NCBI GenBank assembly: GCA_026874595.1
Contig: CM049307.1
Span: 52,887,370 to 52,951,369 of the forward strand
Direction of reading: 5' to 3'
Length of the DNA: 64,000 bases
Source of the DNA: Sipunculus nudus
Taxonomy: Eukaryota > Annelida > Sipuncula > Golfingiida > Sipunculidae
Under the pieces are notes generated by a model. That model ran no database searches, was not told where the DNA came from, and saw nothing but the letters and a program-made list of their open reading frames with translations. Made by a program: the position numbers and the translations under genes. Below are positions 22,919 through 35,600 of the stretch, piece by piece (the first letter of the stretch is position 1; each line of letters begins with the position of its first letter).

Positions 22919-25900
22919 GTAAGTTAAACAAGGAGCCTTAAACAAATCCCCTCACAGCCACACCACGCCACTTCCCGAATGACATGAGGTTCGGGGGGTT
23001 TTGACAAGCTCCTTTTTGAGGGACACTGACGTATTGCTGAACCAGTTTGACAGCTGATTTACGTAGTCACGTTCCAGAATTCTCTGGTCCTAATTATTCA
23101 TTCATTCTTCTTCACTCACTCCTATAGACTGATAATTGATAGTCATTTACAGAAACAGTAATTCATATTGAATCCACTTTTTTCACTTACAAGTGAAACG
23201 TGAAATTGAATTAAATATAATTTTAGTGATCTAGCTCTACAAACTACACGTACATATAATTTAATTAAAAAAAAATAGTAATTATCATTAACACTGTATA
23301 CACAAAACAGCCAAGTTAATGTGAAATGTTTTGTCTGTGCAATGGTAACAATAATGTTAAAAAAAATAAAAACATGTTTTTAAATTTAGGGGTATACTTT
23401 CAATTTAACTGAGGACCATCAATTTAAGCAAGAGTCATGTGCAACAACTTGAACAAGACACACCAAGCCATACCTGTGTTATCATAAAAATAACTTTTTA
23501 TATATGAGATTATTTTTAGTGTTTAATATTTTACATATTTAAATCTGTAAATGCTCATTTTTATTTATTGTCCCCCGCTCTATGGAAGGAGGCGACATTG
23601 ACTTGGGTTTGTCTGTCTCTCTGTCAGTTGGTCAGTTTTTTCTTCCTTGCAATAGCTTTCCTAAATTTTATCCAATTTCATTCCAATTTAAGTTAGTGAT
23701 TGCTCTAATGCATACCTTGGTTGGGATTGGTTTTGAAGTGTCTACTAGCCGCCGGCGTCGACGCAACAGATTTCTGGTTTCTGTTGCGTCGCCGGCCCAC
23801 CAAAGGGCTAACTGGGGTTATAGCACGATACGATCTGTTATTCTTAGAAAGAAAATTAAATAAAAATATTTCCTATGGTTTTAGCAAACCATGCAATGTT
23901 CACATAATGTTGTATGTCGAAAGGCCTGTAATAAAAAATAACCATTCTGGAAAGCATGAAGCACCTGTAACATCAACAACTGATAGTATTTGTCCAGAGA
24001 GAATTGAAGCATTAACAGCCCCGGTAGACATCTTGCATTTGGTGGCAGCCCTGTATAAGGCTTTAGGTCTGTGTACTATTATGTTCATATTTTAACTTCC
24101 TTGGTGCAAAATAGGGCTGAGAAGAGAACAGTAATGTTTTTTAGTGGTCAAATGTACAATACACATAGATGCACTGAACATTAATCACTGGATATATGTT
24201 AAATCTCACATTTGTGTATGGAGTGTTATAATCACAGTTAACTGCAGGTGCAATCTATGGACTCCACAATGCGTTAGTCACTGAAAAAAAGCCATTGAGG
24301 AGTTCATTCTTATGGGCTAAGTGTCTACCTGAAAAATAATTTTTCCAGCTCAGAAACAAAATTATTAAATTTTTGTTCAATTTCTCAATGTGATTTAGTT
24401 ATTATGTTCACCTGCAGATGTCTCCAGATGTCATAGTGGATTTTGGTCTTATTTCTCAATGTTTTTTAGTTTTTATGTTCGCCTGCAGATGTCTCCAAAT
24501 GTCATAGTGGATCTGTTTAAGATTTCATGTGCCCTCAAGATTTTCACAACATGTCATGATTTTGGTTGCTTATCAAGCATGTAAGACATCAAGATCCCAA
24601 AGCAGGGAACATTAATTCCCTGAATTTGCTTATTATCTATCATTAATTCAGCATGTTCATAAGTTGTGTATTACTTATGTTTTAGTATAATTCTGGAAAT
24701 AAATAGTCTTCTTTTTTCTAATACCTCTGTTTATTTGATATAATAGGAATGTTTCAAAGGATGTTGGCTGGAACACAAGAAACTGCACAAGAAAGCAAGT
24801 AAGTACAAGTGAACAGAAATGCAGTTGAGTCAAGAATAGAAAAAAAAAACACAAAAAATTTATTATTAGATATCTCATTAAAAGGGAATAAACTGTTCTG
24901 AGAATTGGTATGACTGAAGAACTTAGACAGCTTTATCTCATATTTAAAAACAGTGTTGCCATTGACAATATGTTTTCTCTTTTTGTTCAGTTTATCTCCC
25001 CATCACATCCACTTTCTAAACAGTGTACCGGTATGCAATATTACTCTGAGACTTGTGCTAACACATAAATGGAGGGGGGGGGGGAGAGATAAAAAAAAGG
25101 GGTCATGACCTTCACATTCAGTGTTCTTGACCTTGAATTGATACATATTTCATCAAGGACTTTCAGAATTATAAATAATATTTAGTTATAATTAATAACA
25201 GTGTTAATTTATGATATACAGTAAAACTTTTTTTGTTTTTTGCAGAAGAAGCAAAAGCTGGCAATCAGTCTTCAAACAACACATACAACCCCTGGCCTGG
25301 GTTCCATTACACTGGAGTCCTGCGTCCATGGCCCATGGTAAGGCTTGTTAAAAGTAGAGAAAATTAATTATGTAATTGATTGCTAAAGTGAGTGTCAGGG
25401 AGTAATAGTTGCCATATTGCTGAAATATAAGAAAAGTGTTACCACAGTGGCTTGTAACAATTTACATTTTATTATCCAGCATAGATATTTCCTAGAAAAG
25501 TTGTCATAAATGACATTCAGTTAAATTGTAATATCTTTTCTGATTATTAATAAACCTCTTATAAAAACCATTCTATTTGTAGTCCCCAAAGAGAATAGTA
25601 CCTGAACATATACCAAGGCCAGATTATGCTGATCACCCTGAAGGTAGGTGAAAAGAGAAAATAATCAAAAGAACAACTTGCATTTGCATGTAGGTAATAT
25701 TATGTATATTTGACTTTTTCTGAGGCGTGAACCTAATTATAATTACTGAATAAAACATTGACTTTCCCAAATATTTATGCAATAAAATAAATTAGTATCT
25801 GAGAAAAAGAATATGTTGTACAACTTTCATCTCTTGTGACATAATTAAGGCCTTTGAGCTAAATAAGAAACATGTAACAGTTGCTGATTGAAGATGCCCT

Positions 25901-28900
25901 GTAGACATTGTGTAAATGCTGCAGGCTAAAAGAATGATGGGTGGCCTAGTAACTAGTAAGGGAACCTTTTGATATTTTTTTAGGAAATGAAACACAATGT
26001 AGTAAAATAAAAACTTTGGACTTTATTATCAGTTTTATAATGCCATATTAACCTGTCACTCCCGCATATGGTTTTCTACCTTATTGTTAAACAATAAAAG
26101 ATTTCAGAATATTAAAAATAAGCCATGATGACATGTAGGTTAGAGTATGATGATATACCCAACTTATTTTAACATGGCTTCAATCTGTATTGTGGTATAT
26201 TTAATTCAGTATGAGTATGGTGTAATTAATTATGCCAGCTTTTTCATATATATACAACTTTTTCATATATATATACAATCTGGAATCTCTAACTGATATA
26301 CTATAAGATACTTCCAGGTAATACCAGACCAGTTCAAAAGAGTTTCATATATTCTCAACAAAAACAAGTAAAATGCTATAACTGCTATTTGTCCAGGCTA
26401 TCCAGCCAGTGAAAGAGCTAAACGTGGGTCCACACATATAACAGTGTTGAATGCTGAGGAAAGAGAGGGGCTCAGAGTAGCTTGTAAGGTAGGTCCAGGA
26501 TTCTACACCACATGTAAATATTTTAAGTTTTGTTTATTCCTGAGCTCTACAGCTCGCCCTTGAATCTTCATCAGATGTAGATTTGTAGATTTAATGTGTA
26601 AGCTTGTAATAATAGTTTTGTATATAATGCCAGAATCGATGTATTGCAATTACAATACTGCAAGGTATACAAATAATATATCCATCAGATGTTTTGGTTC
26701 AAACATTTTATGTATAACTGTAAAATAGTTCTCCCTGGGGAGCCATATCAGGTGCTAGAAGGTTATTTCGTTTTACATTTGCCTTCCTCCCATGACCAGT
26801 ACCCATTCACTCTTTGGTCGAGAGAGCGCAGCCTTGTGGTTAAGCCTTTGCCTAGGAGTCGAGATTGAGCCAGATTGAGACGCAAACCCACAACCCTTGC
26901 GGTAGCATATCCAGCACCCTTAACCATTACGCCACCACTCCACAGTTCAAGATATCTTTACTCTTTTTAAAACATCTCATTTTAAATACAGCTTGGGAGA
27001 GAGGTGATGGATATTGCAGCAGCTGCCATAGAAGTAGGAGTAACCACAGATGAAATAGACAGAATAGTCCATGAGGTAAGGTATATAAAATAAGTATAAT
27101 TTACCTGATATATATATATATATAAATGGTTAATATGTTTATTGAATCATAAAGATTAATGTGTACTTAAATGCTCATGTATATAGCAATGTTTCAGAAC
27201 CTTCTCTTTGAAATGTACACAAAAGCAGTGGATGAGAGTTAAATAAAAAAAATGGTTGATAAATATAAATGAGAAAAGAATGGAAACTCTTGTATAGGAA
27301 GTTAATGACATTTATTTTTTAGAACTGAGTAAGAAATATATATGGGAATTCTGTAACATTTTACATTGCAAACCTTTGCACTTCTCCAAAAGTTACAGGA
27401 TGAGTCAGCAGGTGCCCAATATATTTGGAAATCATTGAAATACATTTAAATACAGTTTTTCGAAAACCAAGTGATCTTATTACATGAGTGTATATAATGT
27501 AGACTATGTTTGTTATAGGCGTGTGTTGAGAGGGAGTGCTACCCATCACCACTCAACTACTATACCTTCCCTAAGTCATGTTGCACGTGAGTATATACCT
27601 GGATATTATGAAAATTAAAGATTAACTCATAAGATATCTTTATTTTTTATTTTATTATATTATGTACTGTCAAGATATGTTTTGCTGTGCTATAAATTAG
27701 GACATGACATGAAAATTGTATATTTTTTTATTTTTTTATTGTCATTTTGGATGATCTTACATTCTGTAATATTATTCATTAAGGAAATCCTGAAAAGTCT
27801 GTATGATACGTAATAGTGATATTCAAAATCAGTTTTACCAGCAATTTTGCTAAGATTTAAACTTTTAAACATTAAGTAAATACAGAAGAATGCATGGAGC
27901 AGTCCTTTAACCCAACGACAGGCATATTGATCAGGAATCTCTCAGAGTAACTACAGATCCCTGTTAAAAGTAATAAAACAATAATTAATTACTCTAATTT
28001 TTCATGAAAATAGAAAACTTTCATTCATTATTCAAGCTGGCTGCGGTGAATCTGTTGGGGCCTATCTGGTACATTCTGTAATCACCAGGGGGCAGCATGA
28101 ATTAGGAAAAAACTCCAATCACCTGGTATTTAGGGCAAAAAAATAAAAGGTATGGTTCTCAGGCACCACCCATATCAATTTTAACCCCTGCATCAACAAT
28201 TTTTATTTTGATTTTAATCTTAAAGAAGATAAAATAATATAATTGTGACAAGTTTTCATTTGTTATGAAGTGCTTTTACCTGTTTAGAAAAAAATGAAAT
28301 TATCATTTTTTTGCCTGATCATATGACATTTTTATCGAAACATACAAAAAAGGTAATAAAAAAAAACTGCCTGCCTGCAGTTTTTCTGAAAAAAAGTGTC
28401 TGAAAACCATACCTTTTTTGTGGCCTAATGGCAGTTATTATATGAAACAATGTGCATTTGTTGGAATAATAATTTTTTCACTCCACTGAAAATTTATTAT
28501 TATTATTTTTATTATTATAATTTTTATTATTATTATTATTATAATTTAATATGTGTTAATGTAAAATCAGCTTTTACTTATCATGAAAAGATGAAGATTG
28601 TTTATCTGTTAGACTTTTGATGTAATTCTTTTCCTGCAGATCTGTTAATGAAGTAATCTGTCATGGTATACCTGACATGAGACCCCTGGAGGATGGAGAC
28701 ATAGTGAACTGTAAGTAGTGTACCATCATTCATAAACTTTATATATTTTACTCAGATTATACAACTAGCTTAAATCCAGAGAGTTATTCTTATATGGTTG
28801 TTTATGCTGTTATTCAGACATGTGCTACCTACATTAGTTTACAGTAATTAAAAACTAGTTAGACCTGAGATCGTACCTAGAGAGGAAGTGCTTGTTTTGA

Positions 28901-31900
28901 GTTACATACCCGTGTAAATTATATTTTTTATGAATACATGTTTTATGGTTTACATTGCAGTGGACATAACTACATACCACCGGGGTTTTCATGGTGATCT
29001 GAATGAAACATTTTTTGTGGGTAATGTTGATGATCGCAGCAAACAGCTTGTCAAAGTGACACATGAGTGTCTCATGCAGGCGATTGACCTTGGTAAGTAA
29101 TATGAAGATAGCTAAATTGGTTTGTGAAATTTTTCTTGATTTTGATATACAGTAGAAAGCCATTGATTTAAAAAGAGTCATGAGTTTGGCTTTTTGGTTC
29201 AGATAAACGAACATTGGCTAAAATGATTCCACATGATTGCCAACATAATGCCAAGCACCAACCTGTACCAAAATAAAGGTTCATGATATTTATAGGCTAG
29301 TTTTGATGCAGATGAACAGATACAGTTATCATCATAATGATCAGCCCTTGATAAACATTAACATTTAAATATTGTCAACATCAAAATGAAGTGGGCACCC
29401 ATTGGTGAAACAAACTATAGTATTTACAATTTTATCATTTTTAAAAGTAATTCAAATGTAAAAGAGTAGATAAAAAATAAATGGTATAATGTATTTACCC
29501 AAAATAATACAGAGTAACAAAAGTTTATTCTTTCTAGCTTCATGTTGTTATTTAATGGTTTAGAGGCTCTGTGATTTATATTCTCATATTTAAATTTCAG
29601 TGAAGCCAGGTGTGAGATACAGAGAGATAGGGAATGTGATACAGAAGCACGCCCAGGCTCACGGTTATTCCGTCGTACGGAGCTACTGTGGACATGGAAT
29701 ACACCAGTCAGTATAATGATGTGGTTTCTTTTTATTATTTTAATTTTGTTCAGGATAAATAACTAACATATCAGCCATTGTCATAAATCTATCTCTGCTT
29801 TTTTCAGTAAAATTCACCAGCAATAATCAGTATCCCTTAATTTAAAAAATAACCTCTTTCTTATGTTTTTTCTTTTTTTATTTTTTTACTTAACAAAACT
29901 CCTGATATAACACTTGCTTTTTCATGTATTATACCAGAAGTATTTTTCTAACAATCATCAACATGTAGATTAGTGGTGGGAGTCGGTTCCTTTTTCATAA
30001 TCAATCATCGGTTTGAGCAAACCGACTGATGATCGATTATTAATCAGTTCAGGCAAATATATGCAATTATCAAAGAAATATGAAATTATCTGTGAAACTG
30101 TACCTACGTTTCCCCGGCAGGTATTCTCCTCTCGCGCACGAGTGTAACGATCCTTCCATGTATAAAGACTAATTTTAAGGATCAAATTTAACGACCGGCA
30201 ACGAAAGAGCGTCTAAGAATGTTAGGCCTATAAAGAGAAGGCAGATTTTACGGGCCAAGGTGCGCTTGGGACAGATCAAACAAAAAAAATTGTAGACTAG
30301 TCTAAAAAATTCCAGCTGAAATCCAAACACTCGACTGGCTGGGTTAGCCCCAACAAAGAAATTTTTAAGGACGACCTAAACAGATGCACCTGGCATCAGT
30401 TTAATAGCTTATTTCTAAGAGATCTCGCAAAATTGGCATAGACATGGATAATTTATGGAGTATTTTAACGCCTTCCCGCCCATATTTTGCAATGTACATT
30501 TCATTAGAAAACTCTCCGCTAATTCTGCAGCTCCTTGCGAGTTCACAGATAATAAGTTTAATAAGTCCTACGTTCTCGCATCTACCGTGTCATACTCAGT
30601 TACATACGGAAGTTATTTGGGAACACAGACTCATTATATGAAGCGCGGAATGTGGTAAAAAATGGAAGAATAAATTTTGCCTAAAACATAAAGCCATTCT
30701 GGAAAGAATGTTATTATTATAGTCATTATTATGATGTAATCGATTGTTGCCTTTGGTAATCGAGCGCTTGAAAGTGGCAGCAAACCGACTGACTTTCGAT
30801 AAAACTCGATGATCGGCCCACCACTAATGTAGATTACAGTACTTGTGTGTGTATAAGACAAGGGTCAATTTTAAGGTCAAAATTTGGTAAAATTTATATT
30901 ACATATATGTGTATTCTTTCTTGTAGATTGTTCCATACAGCACCAAGTGTACCACATTATGCTAGTAAGTTCACTGGTTGTTCTTGTTACTTTGCTTGTT
31001 GAAATATAGCTTAATACTTTTTATCAATGCCACAGGCATTTTTATACATATATGAAGTCAATATTAAGAGAAATTTCTACCAGATCTATAAGAAGTTTAT
31101 TTTTTTTTTGTATCCTCATCCTTGCTATGTTGAAAATGTTAAATATCCAGAATTTCAAAAGATTTATAACACAAGATTAGATCATAAAAATCTCACTTAT
31201 TATTTACCAGAACATATTATGGTGTACCCAAGGTTCATCCATCAGTCTGTCCATCCATCCATTAACTTTTAGTGTTGCCGCAAAAACTTACAAGGGCTTA
31301 AATGAATTTTCACAAAACACACCATAACTACTTACAAATAGATCATCTCATCCGAGTTAGATTATGGAAAAAAATCCATATTTAATAAGGTCAAAGGTCA
31401 CCAGGTAACTTTGTGGTAAATCTGTGATAATAAGCGGCTCCGGAGATCCCCGATCTCCTGTAGTGGAGGCGCGTAAGTGCTGCTGCACCGGCAGCATTGC
31501 GGGCGAAAGCAAATATGGCCGACAGTAATCGTGCATCAGAATCGTCATCAGCCACGGATGATAGTGTTAAAAGCGTAACAACTGAAATTATCTATCTGCT
31601 CTAGGAATTCAGTGTGCGTGATACAAAAAGGCCGAACTTGTTGGGCTTGCTCAACAGGCGGACCGTGTGGGGCCAGAACTTATCGACAAGGAATATGACA
31701 AACGTCGGCGAGTACATGGAGCTGGCAGCAGAGAACAACTACTTCTCCGTTTGAGCTCTGTGTACATGGATAATATAGTGATTGATGAATAAAGAATACA
31801 AATGCAAAACATCTGAATAAAATGAAGAAATATACCCTTTCTTTTATATACAAATTGTTATATGTATACATATATGTCTATTAAAATATAATATATAATA

Positions 31901-32225
31901 TATATAGGCTGATATGAAGAATGGTAATAAATTAGAATATAAATAATTACATAAAAATATATATAATAGGCCTATATATTATATAAATAAATATTATAAT
32001 TATATATATATTATATATAATGATAATGTATTTATATTATATATAATTATTAAATTTTATTTTTTTCATTCTTCATATTATATGCAAATATGTACAAATG
32101 GATGTATGTGGCTCTGTGCATTTGTATTTTTTCAATTATATAAATATTTCAGATGTATATATGTTTGTTTATTAGTATGCATGTATCGTGTATATACATA
32201 AATGAACACCCAAATCACACACACG

Positions 32226-32259
<34 letters not shown>

Positions 32260-32583
32260 GACGGTACATTACGATAAACATGTGTATATATCTGATGTAT
32301 TTATCTGTATGATAACACACACAGGCTCAGAGCCACATGCATCTGCTTATATATAACTCACACATACACACATGTTAATGTAATACATATTATATCAATA
32401 TATACTTTTATATATTGTACTTTGACACAAAAATATTTAGTATTGTAACCGACCAGTAGAAATATCTTTAACCTTCCTTTTCCCAATCTCGAAATGTAAA
32501 ATTTTATATATTGTATTATTTATATAAAAAAAATTTACATTATATAATTTTAAAAAATTTGGACAACCAATAAGTATATATTC

Positions 32584-32651
<68 letters not shown>

Positions 32652-35600
32652 TTATACAAGTAGTAGATATATATTATTTCGGTAACAGCAAACTTTACTG
32701 GTTTATGTTGTCATCATCTCATAAGATAATGTAATTTATTATAATATTAAGTATATGTTATATCATCAACATAACCTATATGTACAAGAATTCTTACAAA
32801 TGATTTTTATTCAAAAGGTAAATTTATTAATATTATCGTTCGAGAGTGTTTATTTTCTCCCCATGCAAGAGGTTTCTAACTTTCTATGATGTTGCAATTC
32901 AATGTCAGGTCGCATGAATAATATCTCATATACGGGTAATTTTCTAGATTCTTCATCTTTTCGGCTCTATTACGTACAATTGTACACACAGCAGTGGTAT
33001 CCTGGCATTTTCTCTGCTTCACCGGTAATCACAGTCTGACTAGACAAACTAGGCGTCGGCCATTTTTGTTTTTGCCCCCACTGACTGCTGCGACAGTGGC
33101 GCACCTGCTGGTAATCGCCTGCAAAAGAGGTGATATTTTATCTTCCGTACAGGAGAACAAGGATCTCCGGAGTCGCGTATTTATGAGGAATATGATGGAT
33201 TTTGATAAAATTTAACAGAAAGAATTATCAATAAATACTTGCCTAATTTTAATTTCCAGGTAAATCCATGCTAACTAGTATTTGATGAGGTCAGAAGTCA
33301 TCACACATTTGTGGCTTCAGATGACTTACCAAAAATCTGATGGATTTTCATGAAATTTTCATTTTGAGTATTAACCAATACAGGTTCTCACCTGAATAAC
33401 ATTCTTGGCAAAATTCACCCATATTTAATTAGGTCAAAGGTCACAAGATATGTGATGGGCATATTATGCACAGTGCTCGGGTGTGTTAAATTATATTCAT
33501 GGCTGGGTGTGTACATTTTATACCGGAAATTCTTTTCCACCATTCAATCATGCATGCTGCTTTGTTTGTTTTACAGAAAACAAGGCGATTGGTGTCATGA
33601 AACCTGGACACAGCTTCACCATTGAACCAATGATATCTGAAGGTCAGTGACATAAAATGTTATGTTTTGAACACTAAATACACTACTACTACAAACATAA
33701 TTGTAGTCCCAGACAAAATTGGGATACTATGGTTTAAGCATGGTAACAACGCTGCCGCTGCAGAGATTTCATTTGGACGCGATAACTCAAAAAATATTTC
33801 ACAGATCTTTACCAGACTTGACAAGTGCATAGATACAGTTGAGAGGATGATGCCTATTAAAATGGGGTCATGACCTTTACAAGGAGGGTGACCTTGACCT
33901 TGAATAAGTCCATTTTGGGGGAACATCACACAAATTCTTAAATATCTCAAGAAATCTTGCATGAATTGATCCAAAAATCAACTTGGCCAAAGATCTTGGA
34001 TAGTGTTGTCATGTACCGAAAACTGGTGGCACCACCTAGTATCCTTTTCTTGTTTTCATGCCATTTAATACCCCCATCATTGCCACTTAACAGTACAGTG
34101 AGCATTTCATGTCAAAAACTAATGTACAGATTTCATTCATATTATGCAGATACATAGACATGGGATATGGGATGATGTATCTCTGAATTTGGGACATGAA
34201 CTTTTCTATGAGAGTGGCCCTGACCTTGAATACTGCTATATATGGTGAAAATCACACAAATTCATTCATATCTCAATAAGGGATGCATGGATTGGTCAAA
34301 AAATCAATTTGACCGAAGATCTTGGATAGCTTTGTCTTCTGTGGAAGACAGGTGGTGCCACCTTTTGTTTTTCACTTGTTTCCGCGCCTATTAATACCCC
34401 ATCATTGCCATTTGACAGTACTGTGAGCATTATAAGTCTTAAACTAATACAGATTGGGCTGAAATTATGCATGCCCATTGATTGTGGACTCCTCCATCTG
34501 GTACTTAAGACTGGTGGCCCCATCTGCAATCATTTTGCTGTGGTGTCCCTCTGTACAATGTGCTTTGGGTGAAAATTGCTTATATCTCCAGAGTGGTTTT
34601 AGTAATTGGTCTGAAATTTGGCATGTCAATCAATCTTTGAAAGTTTTCTCATAATGTAGACCGGTGGCGCCACCTACCTTTCTGTTTTTGTAGAAAAAAT
34701 TAATTCCCTTTTCTGAGGAGAAATTTGCCCTATTTGCCTGAAATTGTGCATATCCATAGAGCTTGGACTACTTCATCTTGTGCTCAAGACTGGTGGCGTC
34801 ATCTGCAATCAGTTTGCCGTGACGTTCATCAGTATATGTGCTTTTGGTGAAAATTGCTCATATCTAAGGAGTGGTTCAAGGTATTGGTCTGAAATTTGGC
34901 ATGTCTATCCAACTTGGAAATTTTCTTGTAAACCAGACAGGTGGCACCATCTACTTTCCCAATTCCGTAGAATAAATTAATGTTCTTTTCTTAGGAAGGG
35001 TGTGCCTTATTGGTCTGAAACTGTGCATGTCCATAGATCTTGGCCTCCTCCATCTTGTCCTCAAGACTCGTGGCACCATCTGCCATTTTTTCATGTGGTG
35101 TCGATTTATTTCAGGTGAAATTGCTCATATCCGAGGAGTCGTTAAATGTGTTGGTCTCCAATTTGGCGTGTAAATCCATCTTCGAGAGTTTTCCCAGCAT
35201 TCGGACAGGTGGCGCCACCTACCTTACCATTTTTACACTTCGCTTTTAATTGTGTGTACATGGAAAGGGGAAAACTCATGATGAAGATGGTCATATTGGA
35301 GTGGTCACATAATCGTGTGCATAAATTTTACATACAGATAAAAACAATTTTGCAGTTTATCAATGGTTAGCTTACTGAGGTTGGCTCTTTGTTTTGGAGG
35401 GTTTTAAATTTGTGATATTTGTGAAAGGGAAATTATAACAAAAATAATTCCTTTGTGAATATTATGTCCCATCTACACAGATGTACAGTTGTTTATGTTG
35501 TGTAACCTCATTAGTGTCTGCTGTATGTTATCTGTGCCCATACCATGGCAATTAAAAAGGCTGATATAAATATGAGATTATATATATTATCTGCTTGTAG

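Noticed and set aside
26865-27053. Open frame over METAP1 intron 5 / exon 6
   Set aside because: Shadow of a SINE and of exon 6 in the wrong frame.
32132-32320. Open frame rich in Tyr, Ile, Val and Cys
   Set aside because: Translation of (AT)n and (AC)n microsatellite inside the transposon.
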